Shown here piece after piece: positions 50,047-60,509 of a stretch of 64,000 nt of DNA. Made by a program: the position numbers and the translations under genes. The stretch comes from Dermatemys mawii (taxonomy: Eukaryota; Chordata; Testudines; Dermatemydidae), in assembly GCA_007922305.1 (NCBI GenBank), contig ML677366.1, positions 17,274,338-17,338,337 on the forward strand. The letters are read 5' to 3'. The notes under the pieces were generated by a model, which ran no database searches, was not told where the DNA came from, and saw only the letters and a program-made list of their open reading frames with translations. Numbering within the stretch: the first letter of the stretch is position 1; each line of letters starts with the position of its first letter.

Positions 50047-50760
50047 TGTGATGGAGTCAGACCAGAAGGATATAGGAGAGTGCTGGAAGGCAGGTACATT
50101 AGTCTCAGGGTGTGCAGGTCCCTGTTCCCTGGATAGCCAAACAAAGGCTACTCCAGGCCAATCAAGACACCTGGGGCCAATTAAGAACCTTCTAGAAAGG
50201 AGTAGAAACAGCTAGCCTAATTGGGACACCTGAAGCCAGTCAGGGACTGGCTGAATCCAGATAAAAACCTCCCAGTTAGTCAGGTGGGCTGTGGGTGTCA
50301 GGAGCTGTGGAAGGAAGTTATGCTGTTGGTGAGACTGAGTGGTGGACAACATATCATACAGAAGGAAGGAGGCCCTGAGGTGGGGTGAAGTGGAGTTAGA
50401 AGAAGTGGGGACTGCTGTGGGGAAGTAGCCCAGGGAATTGTATTGTGTTTTGTGGCTAAAAGGTCAGCCATCTTAGCTGATACTATTAGGGTCCCTGGGC
50501 TGGAGCCCAGAGTAGAGGGCGGGCCTGGGCTCCCCCCTTTCTGCCTCCCCTAATTAGTCTCTGAGATTGGGAGACAATAGAGACTGTGCCAGGAAGGATA
50601 GCTTCTCCTCACTGGTTTGTGATGAAAATGGCTCAATAGGCTGTGACCTTGTCTCCAGAGAGAGAAGGGCTCCGTGGAGGGTCACAGTGAGCCGCTGAGG
50701 CTAGTAAAAATCCGCCAGGAAACGCAGGATCCACGAAGATAAGGACAGAGCTTTGTCATA
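50047..50760 (+). mobile_element. LTR-like element, direct copy with 4-bp duplication
   Basis: From TGTGATGGAGTCAG to CAGAGCTTTGTCATA (the expected terminal CACA reads CATA). Exact GTAC flanks at 50043-50046 and 50761-50764. Strongly similar to the minus strand of 48646-49260 and about 100 bases longer. No coding. The interval 49261-50046 between the two copies is unrelated AT-rich DNA. Confidence 0.72.
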
Positions 50761-52198
50761 GTACCTGTGTATCAAGTGCCAAACTAGTTCAGCTGGTAGT
50801 ATGCTTTCCTTTGGGGCTGAAGGTCAAAAGCTGAAGGATTTGCACAGTCATTGTATGATGGTAGAGCCAGCTGCTGTTCTTCAGATGAGAAGTTTATAGT
50901 GAGCTTCCTGCTGCCTGTTCTTCTAACTGGACATTGGATATATAGTTTAAAAATATATATGTATTATTTTGAAGAAAAGGCTATTTGTTTTCTTTACACT
51001 TTTGAGAGTAGCTTTGGCGTGAGTGTGTATATTAAATAATACCAAAGGCATTTGATATCAGTTCCTAGCTTTGGTGTGAGAAAACAAGCATGAATTTGGA
51101 AAGAGAAAATTCTGAGAACAAAGGAGAAACTGGTTCTCTTAATATTGAAAAACATATAGAAGATGATTTAGCTCCTCTAGGTGAGCAGGAATGAAAATAC
51201 AGTACCTTGAATTTACATGAGCTCTGAGTTGCTTCGCAAGGATGCACCTCCACACCTGCCCACCCCAGTTTTTATATTCTACAGAGCACCAGTTCCTGTT
51301 TAGATGAAAGAATGATGGGTTAATTTCAGTGAAACTTTGATCAGTGTGTGCCATTACGCAAATATTCTAACTATACTTTGATACTAGGTTGCAACTTTTT
51401 CATTGCAGTACCTAGGCAGGATTGTATTGTATTGAGAAATGCATACTTTATAGAGCTCTTACCTAGTATTATCAAATGTGCTTAAGGGAGTTAGGCACCC
51501 AAATTCAATTAAAAGTCAATTGGATTTGGACACCTAATTCCTTTATGCTCATTTGAAAATCTCAGCTATAGAATTTATCCAAATATGAGGTTATTTAGTA
51601 GAGCCAAAAGGGTTTAAGAGTGTTTGCAATAGAAGTCCCTTAACCTGCAAAAACTTAAATTTGTGCTTAATTTTTCACACTGCGAGTAATCCCATTTAGG
51701 TAATTGGGTCTATTCTTAGGGTGAGTTTAATGGGGTTTCGGGGGCAGTTCAGACCAGTGAGGAATTGTCACCTCTTACCTGTAAGCCTGAGCATCTCACA
51801 AGACTTTGGTATTATTACTCCCAGCCTAGGATGCTCACAGTCAGCAAAGAAACATGCAGATCACACCCTGAGTGTCTACGTGTGATGCAGCCAGCTCTGA
51901 TTCAGCAACTCTGACCCCAGAAGCCTGCCTGTAGCCCCACTCTGGCTGCCACCAGCCTTTGTTACAACTAGCAAGGTGACCTCTACACACTCCCAGCCTG
52001 AATTTTCCCCAAACCATGTGCTCTGCAATGTCCAGCCCTCTCTTGGACTGTTCAGAGAAATAATAAGGTTCATTCTCTCCTTTAAAGAGACAGAAGCACA
52101 TCACAGCTTATTAACTTACCTGGCTAAATACACCCTTCCCTGCAAACACAGTATTGAGTAGATTTATAGTAAGAATAAAACCAATTTATTAAGATGAC

Positions 52199-52964
52199 TA
52201 GGGTTACCATCTGTCCCTATTTCCCTGGACATGTCTGGCTTTTTCATCTTTAAATAGCCGTCCGGGAGGAATTGGCTAAAAGGTTGAAAAGTCTGGGATT
52301 TTCCACCTCTCCCCTCCCTTCTCCTTCCCTCCCCCCCATGCAGAGTGTGATTGGGTGCCTGGGCCTGATTGAGCTGCTCCCATTGGCCTCCAGCACCAAG
52401 AGACCCTCCCCCATTCCCCCCCTCCTGCTGCCTCAGCACTCTGCAGGGGAGGGGCTGCGTGCTCAGGGAGCAACGCCGCAGTGTGTTTGTTTATCTCCAC
52501 GTGTAGTCAGCGTCTGAGCGGCCTGGTAGGGAAGTCCCAGGGGGCATCAGGGAAAAGGGGAGGTTGGATGGGTCAGGAATTCTGAGGGTCCTGTTAAGGG
52601 GCGGGGAGCAGTTGGATAGGCGTGGGAGTTCTTGGGGGGGCTGTCTGGGGGCAGGGGTGTGGATAAGGGTCCGGGCAGTCAGGGGACAGATAGGGGGTAG
52701 TAGGATCCTAGGGGACAGTTAGGGTAGGGGCTCTCAGGAGGGGCAGTCAGGGGACAAGGAGGAGGAAGGCGTAGGCAGGGGGTGTTGTCCTGTGGGGCAG
52801 TTAGGGGCAGGGGTCCCAGAAGGGGGAAGTCAGGGAACAAGGTGCAGAGGTTGGGGATTTTGAGGGGAGAAGTCACGGGGGCAGGAAGTGAGAAGGAGTT
52901 GATGGGGGCAGGGCTGCTGTCCCCCCATGTCCTCTTTTTTGATTCTTGAAATATGGTAACCCTA
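52199..52964. mobile_element. GC-rich TIR element (TAGGGTTACCAT family), complete
   Basis: Left TAGGGTTACCATCTGTCC and right ATATGGTAACCCTA are inverse ends. The left part contains pyrimidine-rich text, the right part purine-rich text (GGGGCAGTTAGGGG-like). ORFs of 81-134 codons inside are low-complexity shadows. It inserted into an LTR-like element. The target duplication is unclear (AAGATGAC against AACAGGAC). Confidence 0.7.
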
Positions 52965-53134
52965 AACAGGACATAAGTTAAGTGATGCCAAGTAAAAGGA
53001 ATAAAGTTAGAAAGGGTCTCAAGCAAATAAAAGTGAAATCTATCAAGGGACAGGCTTTGTTCAAGATGGCTTTTCTCACCCACAGTCTTCCAGCAAGATG
53101 GTGTCTGACCCTTTTCTCAGTCAGAATCTTCTCA

Positions 53135-53340
53135 AGAAGATTCTATATTAGCCTTTTCCCAGTCATCTGGGACCTTGCCCGATCACCGTGAGTTTTCAAA
53201 GATAATGGCCAATAGCTCTGCAATCACATCCGCCAACTCCTTTAGCTTCCTCAGATGCAGTGTATCCTGTCCCATGGATTTGTGCTTGTCCAGCTTTACT
53301 AAATACTCCTGAACTTCTTTCATCAGAGAAGGCTGGTCAC
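53135..53340 (-). pseudogene. CR1 LINE RT fragment
   Basis: The minus strand from about 53320 reads KEVQEYLVKLDKHKSMGQD, then LKELADVIAELLAIIFENS, a stop, and SGKVPDDWEKANI. This is the CR1 RT block that normally reads HKSMGPD, LHPRVLKELADV, FENSWxxGEVPxDWKxAN. One in-frame stop (TGA, from TGG or CGG) and lost Pro/Trp residues show decay. It covers an earlier part of RT than the 26985 copy. Confidence 0.85.
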
Positions 53341-53579
53341 CTCCTCACCATACTGTGCTGCCGAGTTCCAAAGTTCAATGACTGTTTCAAGAGGCAGGAT
53401 GACCTCACACTATTCTTCCCTTCCTGTGGGCATCCTATCACCTTGCATGTATATGGGGTTTCCATTGTTTTGATTCCACCATGCTTAATGTACATAGGAG
53501 ACAGGTGGATGCCTTCTGGGAGGGAGTCCCTGTTTGGCCACAGACTTTAAAGCATAAGATCATTAAAGATCCATATCCT

Positions 53580-56470
53580 CTCAGATAGTGTTAATATATA
53601 CATTTCACAATTATATTAATCACCAGTGTGTCATTAGCTTTCAGAAGAGACCTCCCGCTATATGCTTTTATAATACAGTAATGTATACAATCTTTTGATT
53701 CAATTGTTTGCACTCGAGGTTTGGTCCCCTGTCTTTATAGACCAGTAAACCTTTGAAATGGATTCTTCTGAATGTCATCACTGAAAGTAGTTTATTCAAG
53801 CTGTGAGGAAGGTGACATGGAGTCTAGTAGTGAAGGAAGCTTCATGCTCTTTCTTTCCCTGCTAGTGTTTGCTAAAATGTAAATTGTTCTCCTTCTGGCA
53901 ATTTCCCCCACACCCTTTGTTGTTTGATGGCCCTGTTTACTGATTATATGTAAATACCTTAATTACCTCTGCCTGATGATTGGGTACTTTCCTTTGTCTA
54001 GGACAGACCTATTTACCAACATCCCCTCATATGCCTGGCTTAAACATAGTTTAGTCATGACTTCAGCTTATAAATATCTCTTAATACACACTGTGTACAT
54101 ACTTTACTCAAGAATATTAGTCCTCAGTGTTAATTTTCAAATGATATCTCACAAGGCATATTTTGTATGAAGATTTTTACAGTAGTAGGTAGGATGTAAA
54201 TACAGGTGTGCTTAGAGTCACAATAAGCATGTGCATAAATTATTGTGAGATCACGAACTAACAGTTAAATATTTGTAAGCTCCAAATCACATTTTGGTTT
54301 ATGATCCTCAATTCTTTTCTCATCTCAATAATTTGTTTTGCAATGTTACTTGGATTAGGTTAGCCTAGTGATGTATTTCAATTTCTCAGAGAGATGGGAG
54401 AGAGATATTATTTGGGGAATAAATGTTAGAACATTTGGGGAAAAAAAATTAAGGGTTCCCAAATACATAGGTGCAAAGTGTTGGGCATACTGCTATAAAG
54501 ATATTAAGGCCAGGTTGTGTCTGGGTGATGGGAAAGTAGAAGGGCTATAATGCAGATTCATCTTTTTTTCCCTCCCCTCCATGGAAGGCTAGGCCTCTAA
54601 AGTCCTTAGTCTTGGAGAAAATTCACTTCTAGGGCCCCACCACAAAAATCAGCAAATAGCAGAGGGTGGGGGTGAGGGTGGGGTGGGGGGAACATGGCCC
54701 TGCTGTCTCTGTTTCAACATATGAAACTGTCTGGGTGATGCAGGGGGGAATTTGCTGCACCATCCAAAGAGTGGTGCAGCTTGAACAGTTCCTTGATTCC
54801 TAGGTAGCCCGGGAGCCATGGTCTTTCCTGAGGCATAATCCCTCCCAGAGCTCCCCCAAGGTGACATATGCAATTGGAAGTTATCATTACAGTTAGTTAC
54901 AGACTGAAAGTGGATAATTAGGGATGCCATTTGTTAAATAAAATTCTGCTAATGGCAAATAGTTGCTTGAAAGCTTTAGCTGAAGTATGCCCTGTGACCC
55001 CAAAGTCAGACATGGTGAAAGCAAGTGAAACTCTTCTAAAGTCAGTAGCGTTGAACACATTTAGACCAGGACTGAATTTGGCTCTAAATGTTCCCTGTCT
55101 GTTTTGTAGGTATAGGTAGAACAGTAAGAATACATTTGTTTTTAGGCACTGGGAGGTTGATGCGTTATGTCCTTTATTACATATATACGTATATCAATTG
55201 TTTGTGGATACACTGATAGAGGGCTTCTCATCTTGAAGGAAAAAATTGCTTACTAGCATGGGAAAGTCATTGTACAATGTATGCTGTTTAGAGTGTCTTG
55301 GAGGAAATAGACTGTACAGTAACTAAATTAGTCTCAAAGGGAAATTGAATTTGTTCCCCCCAATGAATTCTTCAAAATCAGAGCTTTGCAGATAAATTTC
55401 AGTTTGAAGACCACAATGTTCACCACAATTACAGTTAGAAACCAGGAATGATAATTCAATGAAGCAGAGCTCAGAAAATTGTGCAAGACTAACAACATGG
55501 GCTAACAAAATTTTTGTAATGAAAATGTGGCTAGAAAATATTTATAAACCCTGTTTCCCTTTGTAAATTATGGGTAGGAAATTAGACTCCTGAGACATGA
55601 GAGACAGTGTTCTCTGTAGATCCAAAAGACTGAAAGTGACTGTTCTAGTTGATTGAATTCATGCCCATAGAGCTGAAAAATATTTTTCTAGTTTGAATAA
55701 TCTAAGTAGATCTAGTTATAAAACAAACAAAAATCAATACATTAAAAACATTCTGCTATGTGGTGACATTTTCCAATAATCACTAAATCAAGGTATTATT
55801 ACTGAGTACTAGCGGTAAGTATACATTTGTTTTATCTTGATTGTGACCTTTTAAGATAATCCATTAATATCATGAGACGGACTAGAATAACTTGTCTCTT
55901 AACACACTGTCCCTTACTAGTTAACATATTGTTTATTCTTTGTATTACCACAGCTTGCTAAACATATTTTGCTACTGTGGCTTATTAAACAGAGTTAGCA
56001 CGCATATGCCCCAGTCGGGCTGTGTTGAGTAAGAAAAGGCAAGTTTCTGGGAAATGTTAGACACTGCTCTTCAGCAAATTCTAGAAACTGAAATAGTTAT
56101 TGGTGCCAATTTAAATAGGAATGTTGGAAGAGACACGCGTGGCTATAGTAGAATATGTGGTGGCCAGGGCTATGGAACTTTAAATGATGGAGGTGAAAGC
56201 ATAGTGTAACTGGCACAAGCTCATGACCTAGTAGTTTCCAACATTTTTTATGAAAAAGAGATGACTATCTTATTACTTACAAGAGTAGAAGGACTAGAAG
56301 CCAGACTGACTGACTACGTTCTTGTTTCCTGGCAGGAAATAAAAGATGTAACAGACTGCAAGGTGGTTGCAGGAGACAGTCATTGATTTTTATATAGTGT
56401 TGTCATGATATTTTTCTGTTTTATTATCTAGTCTTTTTCTAAGTGGTTCCTAACATTCTGTTAGCTTTTT
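53580..56470. other. No gene seen
   Basis: AT-rich intron sequence. A G-rich run at 54660-54690 (GGTGGGGGTGAGGG-like) is low complexity. Confidence 0.4.
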
Positions 56471-56499
56471 TGATTGCTACTGCCCCTGCTTCTTCTCCG

Positions 56500-56831
56500 G
56501 GGGGGCAGGGGGGGAGGTGAGGGGAAGTCTGGGAAGGGGCACCATTTTAGACATCTTCCTTCTGTCATAAGCCGGCCGGTTTCTCTATGCTTTCCCCCCA
56601 TTTCTTTTGATCGGCAAGGTGCTGCAAAAAATAAAGACGGACAAGGTCACGGTCCTGCTGATCGTCCCATCATGGCCCAGACGGGATTGGTATGGGACCC
56701 TCATGAGCCTGATGGTCGTCCGGCTGCGGCCGTTGCCACCACGCCTGAACCTGCTTTTGCAGAACCGGGGCCGCCTGCTCCACCCCAACCTAGCAACCCT
56801 TCACCTCACGGCATGGCTGCTCAGTTGTTAG
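56500..56831 (+). pseudogene. DIRS-like retrotransposon RT/RNase H ORF, C-terminal tail
   Basis: From 56607 the frame reads LIGKVLQKIKTDKVTVLLIV, then PSWPRRDWYGTL and, further on, RLRPLPPRLNLLLQ and LHPNLATLHLTAWLL, stopping at TAG 56829-56831. The WPRRxWY motif and the LHPNxxxLxLxAW ending mark the C-terminal end of the RT/RNase H polyprotein in DIRS-type elements. Text just upstream (LCFPPI) appears to belong to the same domain but is out of frame. Everything 5' of about 56500 is missing. Confidence 0.78.
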
Positions 56832-56875
56832 GTAGGGAGGAAAGGACATGCTTGAAAGGGGTTTAGCATGTTCTC

Positions 56876-57853
56876 TTGGAGAGCAGACAGCCCTCCCCAC
56901 CCCGTGCCTATTCAGTGAAGTGGGCACGGTTCTCCTCATGGGCAGCTGAGAAGGGGGCTGCCCCGATCCAGCTGATTCTGGACCATCTCTTGCACCTTAG
57001 ATCCCAGGGCGTGGCACCCTTGTCCATCAGGATGCACCTCGCAGCCATCTCAGCCTTCCACTTGCTGGTGCAGGGCCATACGGTGTTTTCCCATGCCCTG
57101 ACGGGCCGGTTCCTCAAAGAACTGGACCGTCTCTTCCCATATGCTTGGCCCCTGGTTCCGCAATGGCACCTGAATCTAGTATTGTTCCATCTTACGGGGC
57201 CCCCATTTCAACCCCTGGCCATGTGCTCATGGTCCCACCTCTCGTGGAAGGTGGCCTTCCTGGTGATGATCACATTGGCTAGGTGGGTGTCAGAGCTTAG
57301 GGCCCTGACATCTGAGCCCCCATACATGGTTTTTCATAAGGACAAGGTCCAACTCCACCCATACCCTGCATTCCTCCCGAAGGTGGTCTCCTCCTTCCAT
57401 ATGGGCCAGGACATCTTCCTGCCAGTCCTCTGACCCAAGCCACACACCTCCAGTGAGGAGCGCCACCTCCACACCCTCGACGTGTGCAGGGCTCTGGCTT
57501 TCTACCTTGAGGAGACCGAACCATTCACAAAATCCACACAGCTGTTCGTGGCCTCGGTCGAGCGCATGAAGTGCTGGCCGATCTCCACACAGCGACTCTC
57601 CAACTGGATCACTTCATGCATCCCTACTTGTTATGACCTGGCGGGTGTCCGCCCTCTGCCAGTTGTGAAGGCGCACTCAACTCGGGTGCGGGCCTCATCG
57701 GCAGCCTTCTTGGCCCACATCTCTATCCAGGACATTTGTAGGGCCGCTACCTGGTCTTCGGTTCATATGTTCACCTCGCACTGTGCGATTGTCTCCCAAA
57801 CAAGGGATGACGGCGGGTTCGGCAGGGCGGTCCTCCATCCCAGGAACTTGTGA
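56876..57853 (+). pseudogene. DIRS-like tyrosine recombinase, nearly full length but inactivated
   Basis: One frame runs from 56876 to a stop at 57851-57853, broken only by TGA at 57431-57433. The N-terminal half has YSVKWARFSSWAAEKGA and RMHLAAISAFHLLVQ, the SAM-like core-binding domain; then LARWVSELRAL carries the first catalytic Arg; the C-terminal half has AHSTRVRAS, containing the H-x-x-R box. Near the end, MFTSHCAIVSQ has Cys where the nucleophilic Tyr is expected. DIRS elements use such recombinases instead of a DDE integrase. It follows the RNase H tail by about 45 bases, the normal DIRS order. Inactive through the stop and the Tyr loss. Confidence 0.85.
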
Positions 57854-57931
57854 ACTCCTACCCATCTCCAACAGATTTAGCATGGAATCACTTACTGTGG
57901 AATACACATGAGCAATTACTCGAAGAAGAAA

Positions 57932-58242
57932 AGACAGTTACCTTTCGTAACTGGTGTTCTTCGAGATGTGTTGCTCATGTCTATTCCACATCTCGCCCTC
58001 GTTCCCCTCTGTCGGAGTGGTCTGACAAGAAGGAACTGAGGATAGGGGAGCACGTGGCGCCCCTTATAGCACGCCAGGGTGGTGCCATTCCAGGAGTCAT
58101 GGGGAGGGGGGCGCTCTCCCTACGGGTACTGCTAAGAGAAAAACTTTCCGGCGCCGGTGCACGTGGCGAGCACGCACACCTACTGTGGAATAGACATGAG
58201 CAACATGTCTCAGAGAACACCAGTTATGAAAAGTAACTGTCT
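57932..58242. repeat. 59-bp inverted repeat at the 3' end of the DIRS-like element
   Basis: 57932-57990 (AGACAGTTACCTTTCGTAAC ... CTCATGTCTATTCCACA) and 58184-58242 (TGTGGAATAGACATGAGCAA ... GTAACTGTCT) are near-exact inverse copies, about 193 bases apart. A third partial copy of the inner part (TACTGTGGAATACACATGAG) lies at 57893-57912. DIRS elements have inverted terminal repeats and an internal complementary region, so these are plausibly its 3' terminal structures. Confidence 0.72.
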
Positions 58243-58249
58243 TTTGTGT

Positions 58250-58715
58250 TGAATGGGATTATACATTTTAGACAATTAAAGTAAAAGAATCAAGCAAATG
58301 TATGTGGGTGTGCAATTTGCTATTGGGTTGTGTTGCATTTTACTCTTAGCATAGCTTAATGTCTGCCTCCTCTGTGCTTCTGTCTTGCAGTGACATCTGC
58401 TGGGATGCACACTTTTCTTACCTATCCTAAGTAAGAGTATAGAGATAAGGAATCTGGAAGCTCCCATTTATTGCCTAAAGATTTTATATCGTGATTTAAA
58501 ACGTTGTTGAAAATTAGAACTTCTTTTACCAATAATTTAAGTAATAATTATAATCAATGATTTAAGGAATAATTGTAACAAAACTGCGATGCTACAAGAT
58601 GACTTTCTGATTTTAAGTATCATTACTGCTGTGTGTTCCAAACTTGAAGTAGATTTTTCTATAAGTTTAGATTTTTCTCTGCTGGTACTAACATGCTTTA
58701 CATCTTTCTCTTATT
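58250..58715. other. No gene seen; end of intron before flippase exon 58722
   Basis: AT-rich, ending in the polypyrimidine tract of the acceptor. Confidence 0.5.
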
Positions 58716-58721
58716 TTTCAG

Positions 58722-58835
58722 AACAATCGCATCAAAACGTCTAAATACAACATTCTTACTTTCTTGCCAGTTAATTTATTTGAACAGTTCCAGAGGGTTG
58801 CAAATGCTTACTTCCTTTTCCTTCTGATTTTACAG
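58722..58835 (+). CDS. ATP8B4: ATP8B-type phospholipid flippase, coding exon (membrane helix 1)
   Basis: A 114-base exon of 38 whole codons, phase 0 at both ends. It starts [16 protein letters not shown] and continues through [15 protein letters not shown] to LLILQ. The FLPxNLFEQFxRxxNxYF block is the P4-ATPase signature entering transmembrane helix 1; the hydrophobic end is the helix. It joins the 42620 exon in frame. The acceptor is TTTCTCTTATTTTTCAG; the donor CAG|GTGATA is weak compared with GTRAGT. The RVANAYF residues match ATP8B4 better than ATP8B2, which as I recall has EVANTYF. The reading frame is open and conservative throughout, so this looks functional. Confidence 0.92.
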
Positions 58836-59658
58836 GTGATATATAACTTTCTTTTTTCTCTGAAGTATAATTTTGATGATATTCTCTTTTCTTAAGAGAG
58901 ACCCAATTATTTGTGTTAATAGCAATGCAATGGCCACTTATAATACCAAACAAATGAGTAAAATTGTTCTGTGTTGATCAGATTTCAAGGGTATTAAAAT
59001 GTAGCTGTCGATCAACAGCTATCAAATAGCCTAAAATGATCATTTCTGATTAACTCTATTATGAGTGTTTCCAAGATAATATTGAATGGACATGACAAGG
59101 GGGAGAAAGAGGGCCCATTGGGTACATATGGTGAAGCAGAGAAGGAGTAACAGCACCAGACTTCTTTGTTAGGGGAATTTCCTCAAATGATTAGATGCAG
59201 TTTTAGGTATGGGTGAAGGCTCAAGTTAGTTCTTATTTTACCCAAACTGGCTTGCTTGTTCCTTTTAAACTTAAGTTAACTGGATAAGTAAACCAACCCT
59301 GATAATCTCTGTAGGATGTGTAAAGTATGTGAAGTGCTATAGAAAATAATTCTTTGCTAAATTAAAGTCCACATCCACAGTTAGAGCTTTATGATTAGAA
59401 TCTCTCTGTAATGGAATCCCAAATCCAAACTTTTGGGAGACTTGAAATCTGGATCTGAATAAATTTGAATTTTGCATTTATATTTAAACGAAACTCTAGT
59501 CAAATGTACAGATTTGGCCCAGAATATTTTTTAAAAATCTTAATAAAATTAAAATCTTTCCCGCTTCTTAATACACATTTTTCTATTCTCTCATTCTTTG
59601 TTGTTGGCTGTCATTTGTTCGTCATCCCCTTTCTCTGTTCTGTCTCACTTTTCATATG

Positions 59659-59900
59659 CAGGGTGGTATAGCCATGTTGGTCTCAGGTTTAAGCGAGACA
59701 AGATGGGTGAGGTATTATCTTTTATTGGACCAACCTCAATTGGTAAAAGAGACAAGCTGTCAAGCTACACAGAATTCTTCAGGTCTGAGACCTTTTAAGA
59801 AGAATCCTCTGAAGAAGAGCTTTGTGTAGCTCGAAAGCTTGGCTCCCTCACCAATAGAAGTTGGTCCAATAAAAGATATTACCTCACCCACCTTGTCTCA
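59659..59900. repeat. Dispersed fold-back repeat (40-bp arms)
   Basis: Arms 59695-59734 (GAGACAAGATGGGTGAGGTA ... TTATTGGACCAAC) and 59860-59899 (GTTGGTCCAATAAAAGATAT ... CACCTTGTCTC) are inverse with about two mismatches. Between them are GACAAGCTGTCAAGCTACAC and CTCTGAAGAAGAGC. A related half copy lies at 63192-63297. I recall this as a widespread amniote repeat but cannot name it with certainty. Confidence 0.8.
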
Positions 59901-60109
59901 CTTTTTGGAGTTATTCCTCTTTCTGACTGTTCTCCCTTGTGTTGCATTCTTTAAGGTTCCATATACCTGGCAAAAAATGTATTTTGAGTTTTTACTCACT
60001 GTTATTTAGTTCACACTCTGTTGTCTTACACTTTGTATTGTTTCATGGCCTTTTGCTTTACTTGGGCCCTATTCTCCTATCATAGGTTATGAATACCTCC
60101 CACTGAAGT

Positions 60110-60370
60110 CAGTGTGAGTTATTCATCTCTGTTCTCATTGTTTGTTTCCTTGATTTCTATTTTTGCTTCATTTTCTCTGCTTCTCTTTTTCTCTCTCCCT
60201 ATTTTTCTTTCATTGTGTTATCCATTCTTATTCTTTCTCTCCTACATCTACTTTTCTCCCCCATGGTTCTCCCCAGATCTTCTTCTGTTTCTTTCTTTCT
60301 TCCAGCTCATCCTCTCTTGGCTCTTCACTTACACAGTATTCCATTTCCTGCAATTTTACCCTCCCTGTGT
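60110..60370 (+). repeat. Long pyrimidine-rich tract
   Basis: Dominated by C and T on the + strand (for example TTTCTCTCTCCCTATTTTTC, then TTCTTTCTCTCC). It explains the hydrophobic Phe/Leu/Ser ORFs of 70-89 codons here, which I do not regard as genes. Confidence 0.75.
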
Positions 60371-60509
60371 ATTAATTATATGATAATGTAACATATTTTC
60401 TTTATCACAATACTACTACTTATGAAAATTATTAGTTATTTTGTAATATTGTTACTGAAATGTCACTAAGATTTATTAAAAAGTATTTAATAGAACTTTT
60501 ATCTTGTAG

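Larger units (their letters stand above)
51740..53570. mobile_element. LTR-like element interrupted by two later insertions
   Basis: Segments 51740-52198, 52965-53134 and about 53366-53570 look like one AT-balanced LTR-like repeat (text such as GAATAAAACCAATTTATTAA before the first insertion and AAGTTAAGTGATGCCAAGTA after it). It is split by a GC-rich TIR element and a CR1 fragment. Outer boundaries are approximate and no target duplication was found. Confidence 0.5.
42679..58721 (+). other. Flippase intron of 16,043 bases, repeat-rich
   Basis: Inferred from the two flanking exons, which join in phase 0 with GTGAGT donor and pyrimidine-rich CAG acceptor. It contains a Gypsy-type gag relic, an inverted pair of LTR-like elements, a nested LTR block and a DIRS-like fragment, described separately. 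From 42679 to about 45520 I see only AT-rich unique-looking sequence plus a 20-base poly(A) run. From 53570 to 56470 I see no gene. Intron size supports ATP8B4, a large gene, over the compact ATP8B2. Confidence 0.85.
58836..60509 (+). other. Flippase intron of 1,674 bases
   Basis: Bounded by the exons at 58722-58835 and 60510-60608, phase 0. It carries a fold-back repeat (59659-59900) and a long pyrimidine-rich tract (about 60110-60370) ending roughly 140 bases before the acceptor. No coding signal was seen in it. Confidence 0.85.

Noticed and set aside
50775..50850. tRNA-like A box (TAGTTCAGCTGG) just after the LTR-like element at 50760
   Set aside because: A-box match is good but the B box is not convincing and no cloverleaf can be drawn; at most a decayed tRNA-derived SINE head.
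60114..60383. 89-codon hydrophobic ORF resembling a small membrane protein
   Set aside because: A direct product of a polypyrimidine tract (Phe, Leu, Ser, Pro codons) in the intron before exon 60510; no start context or conservation evident.
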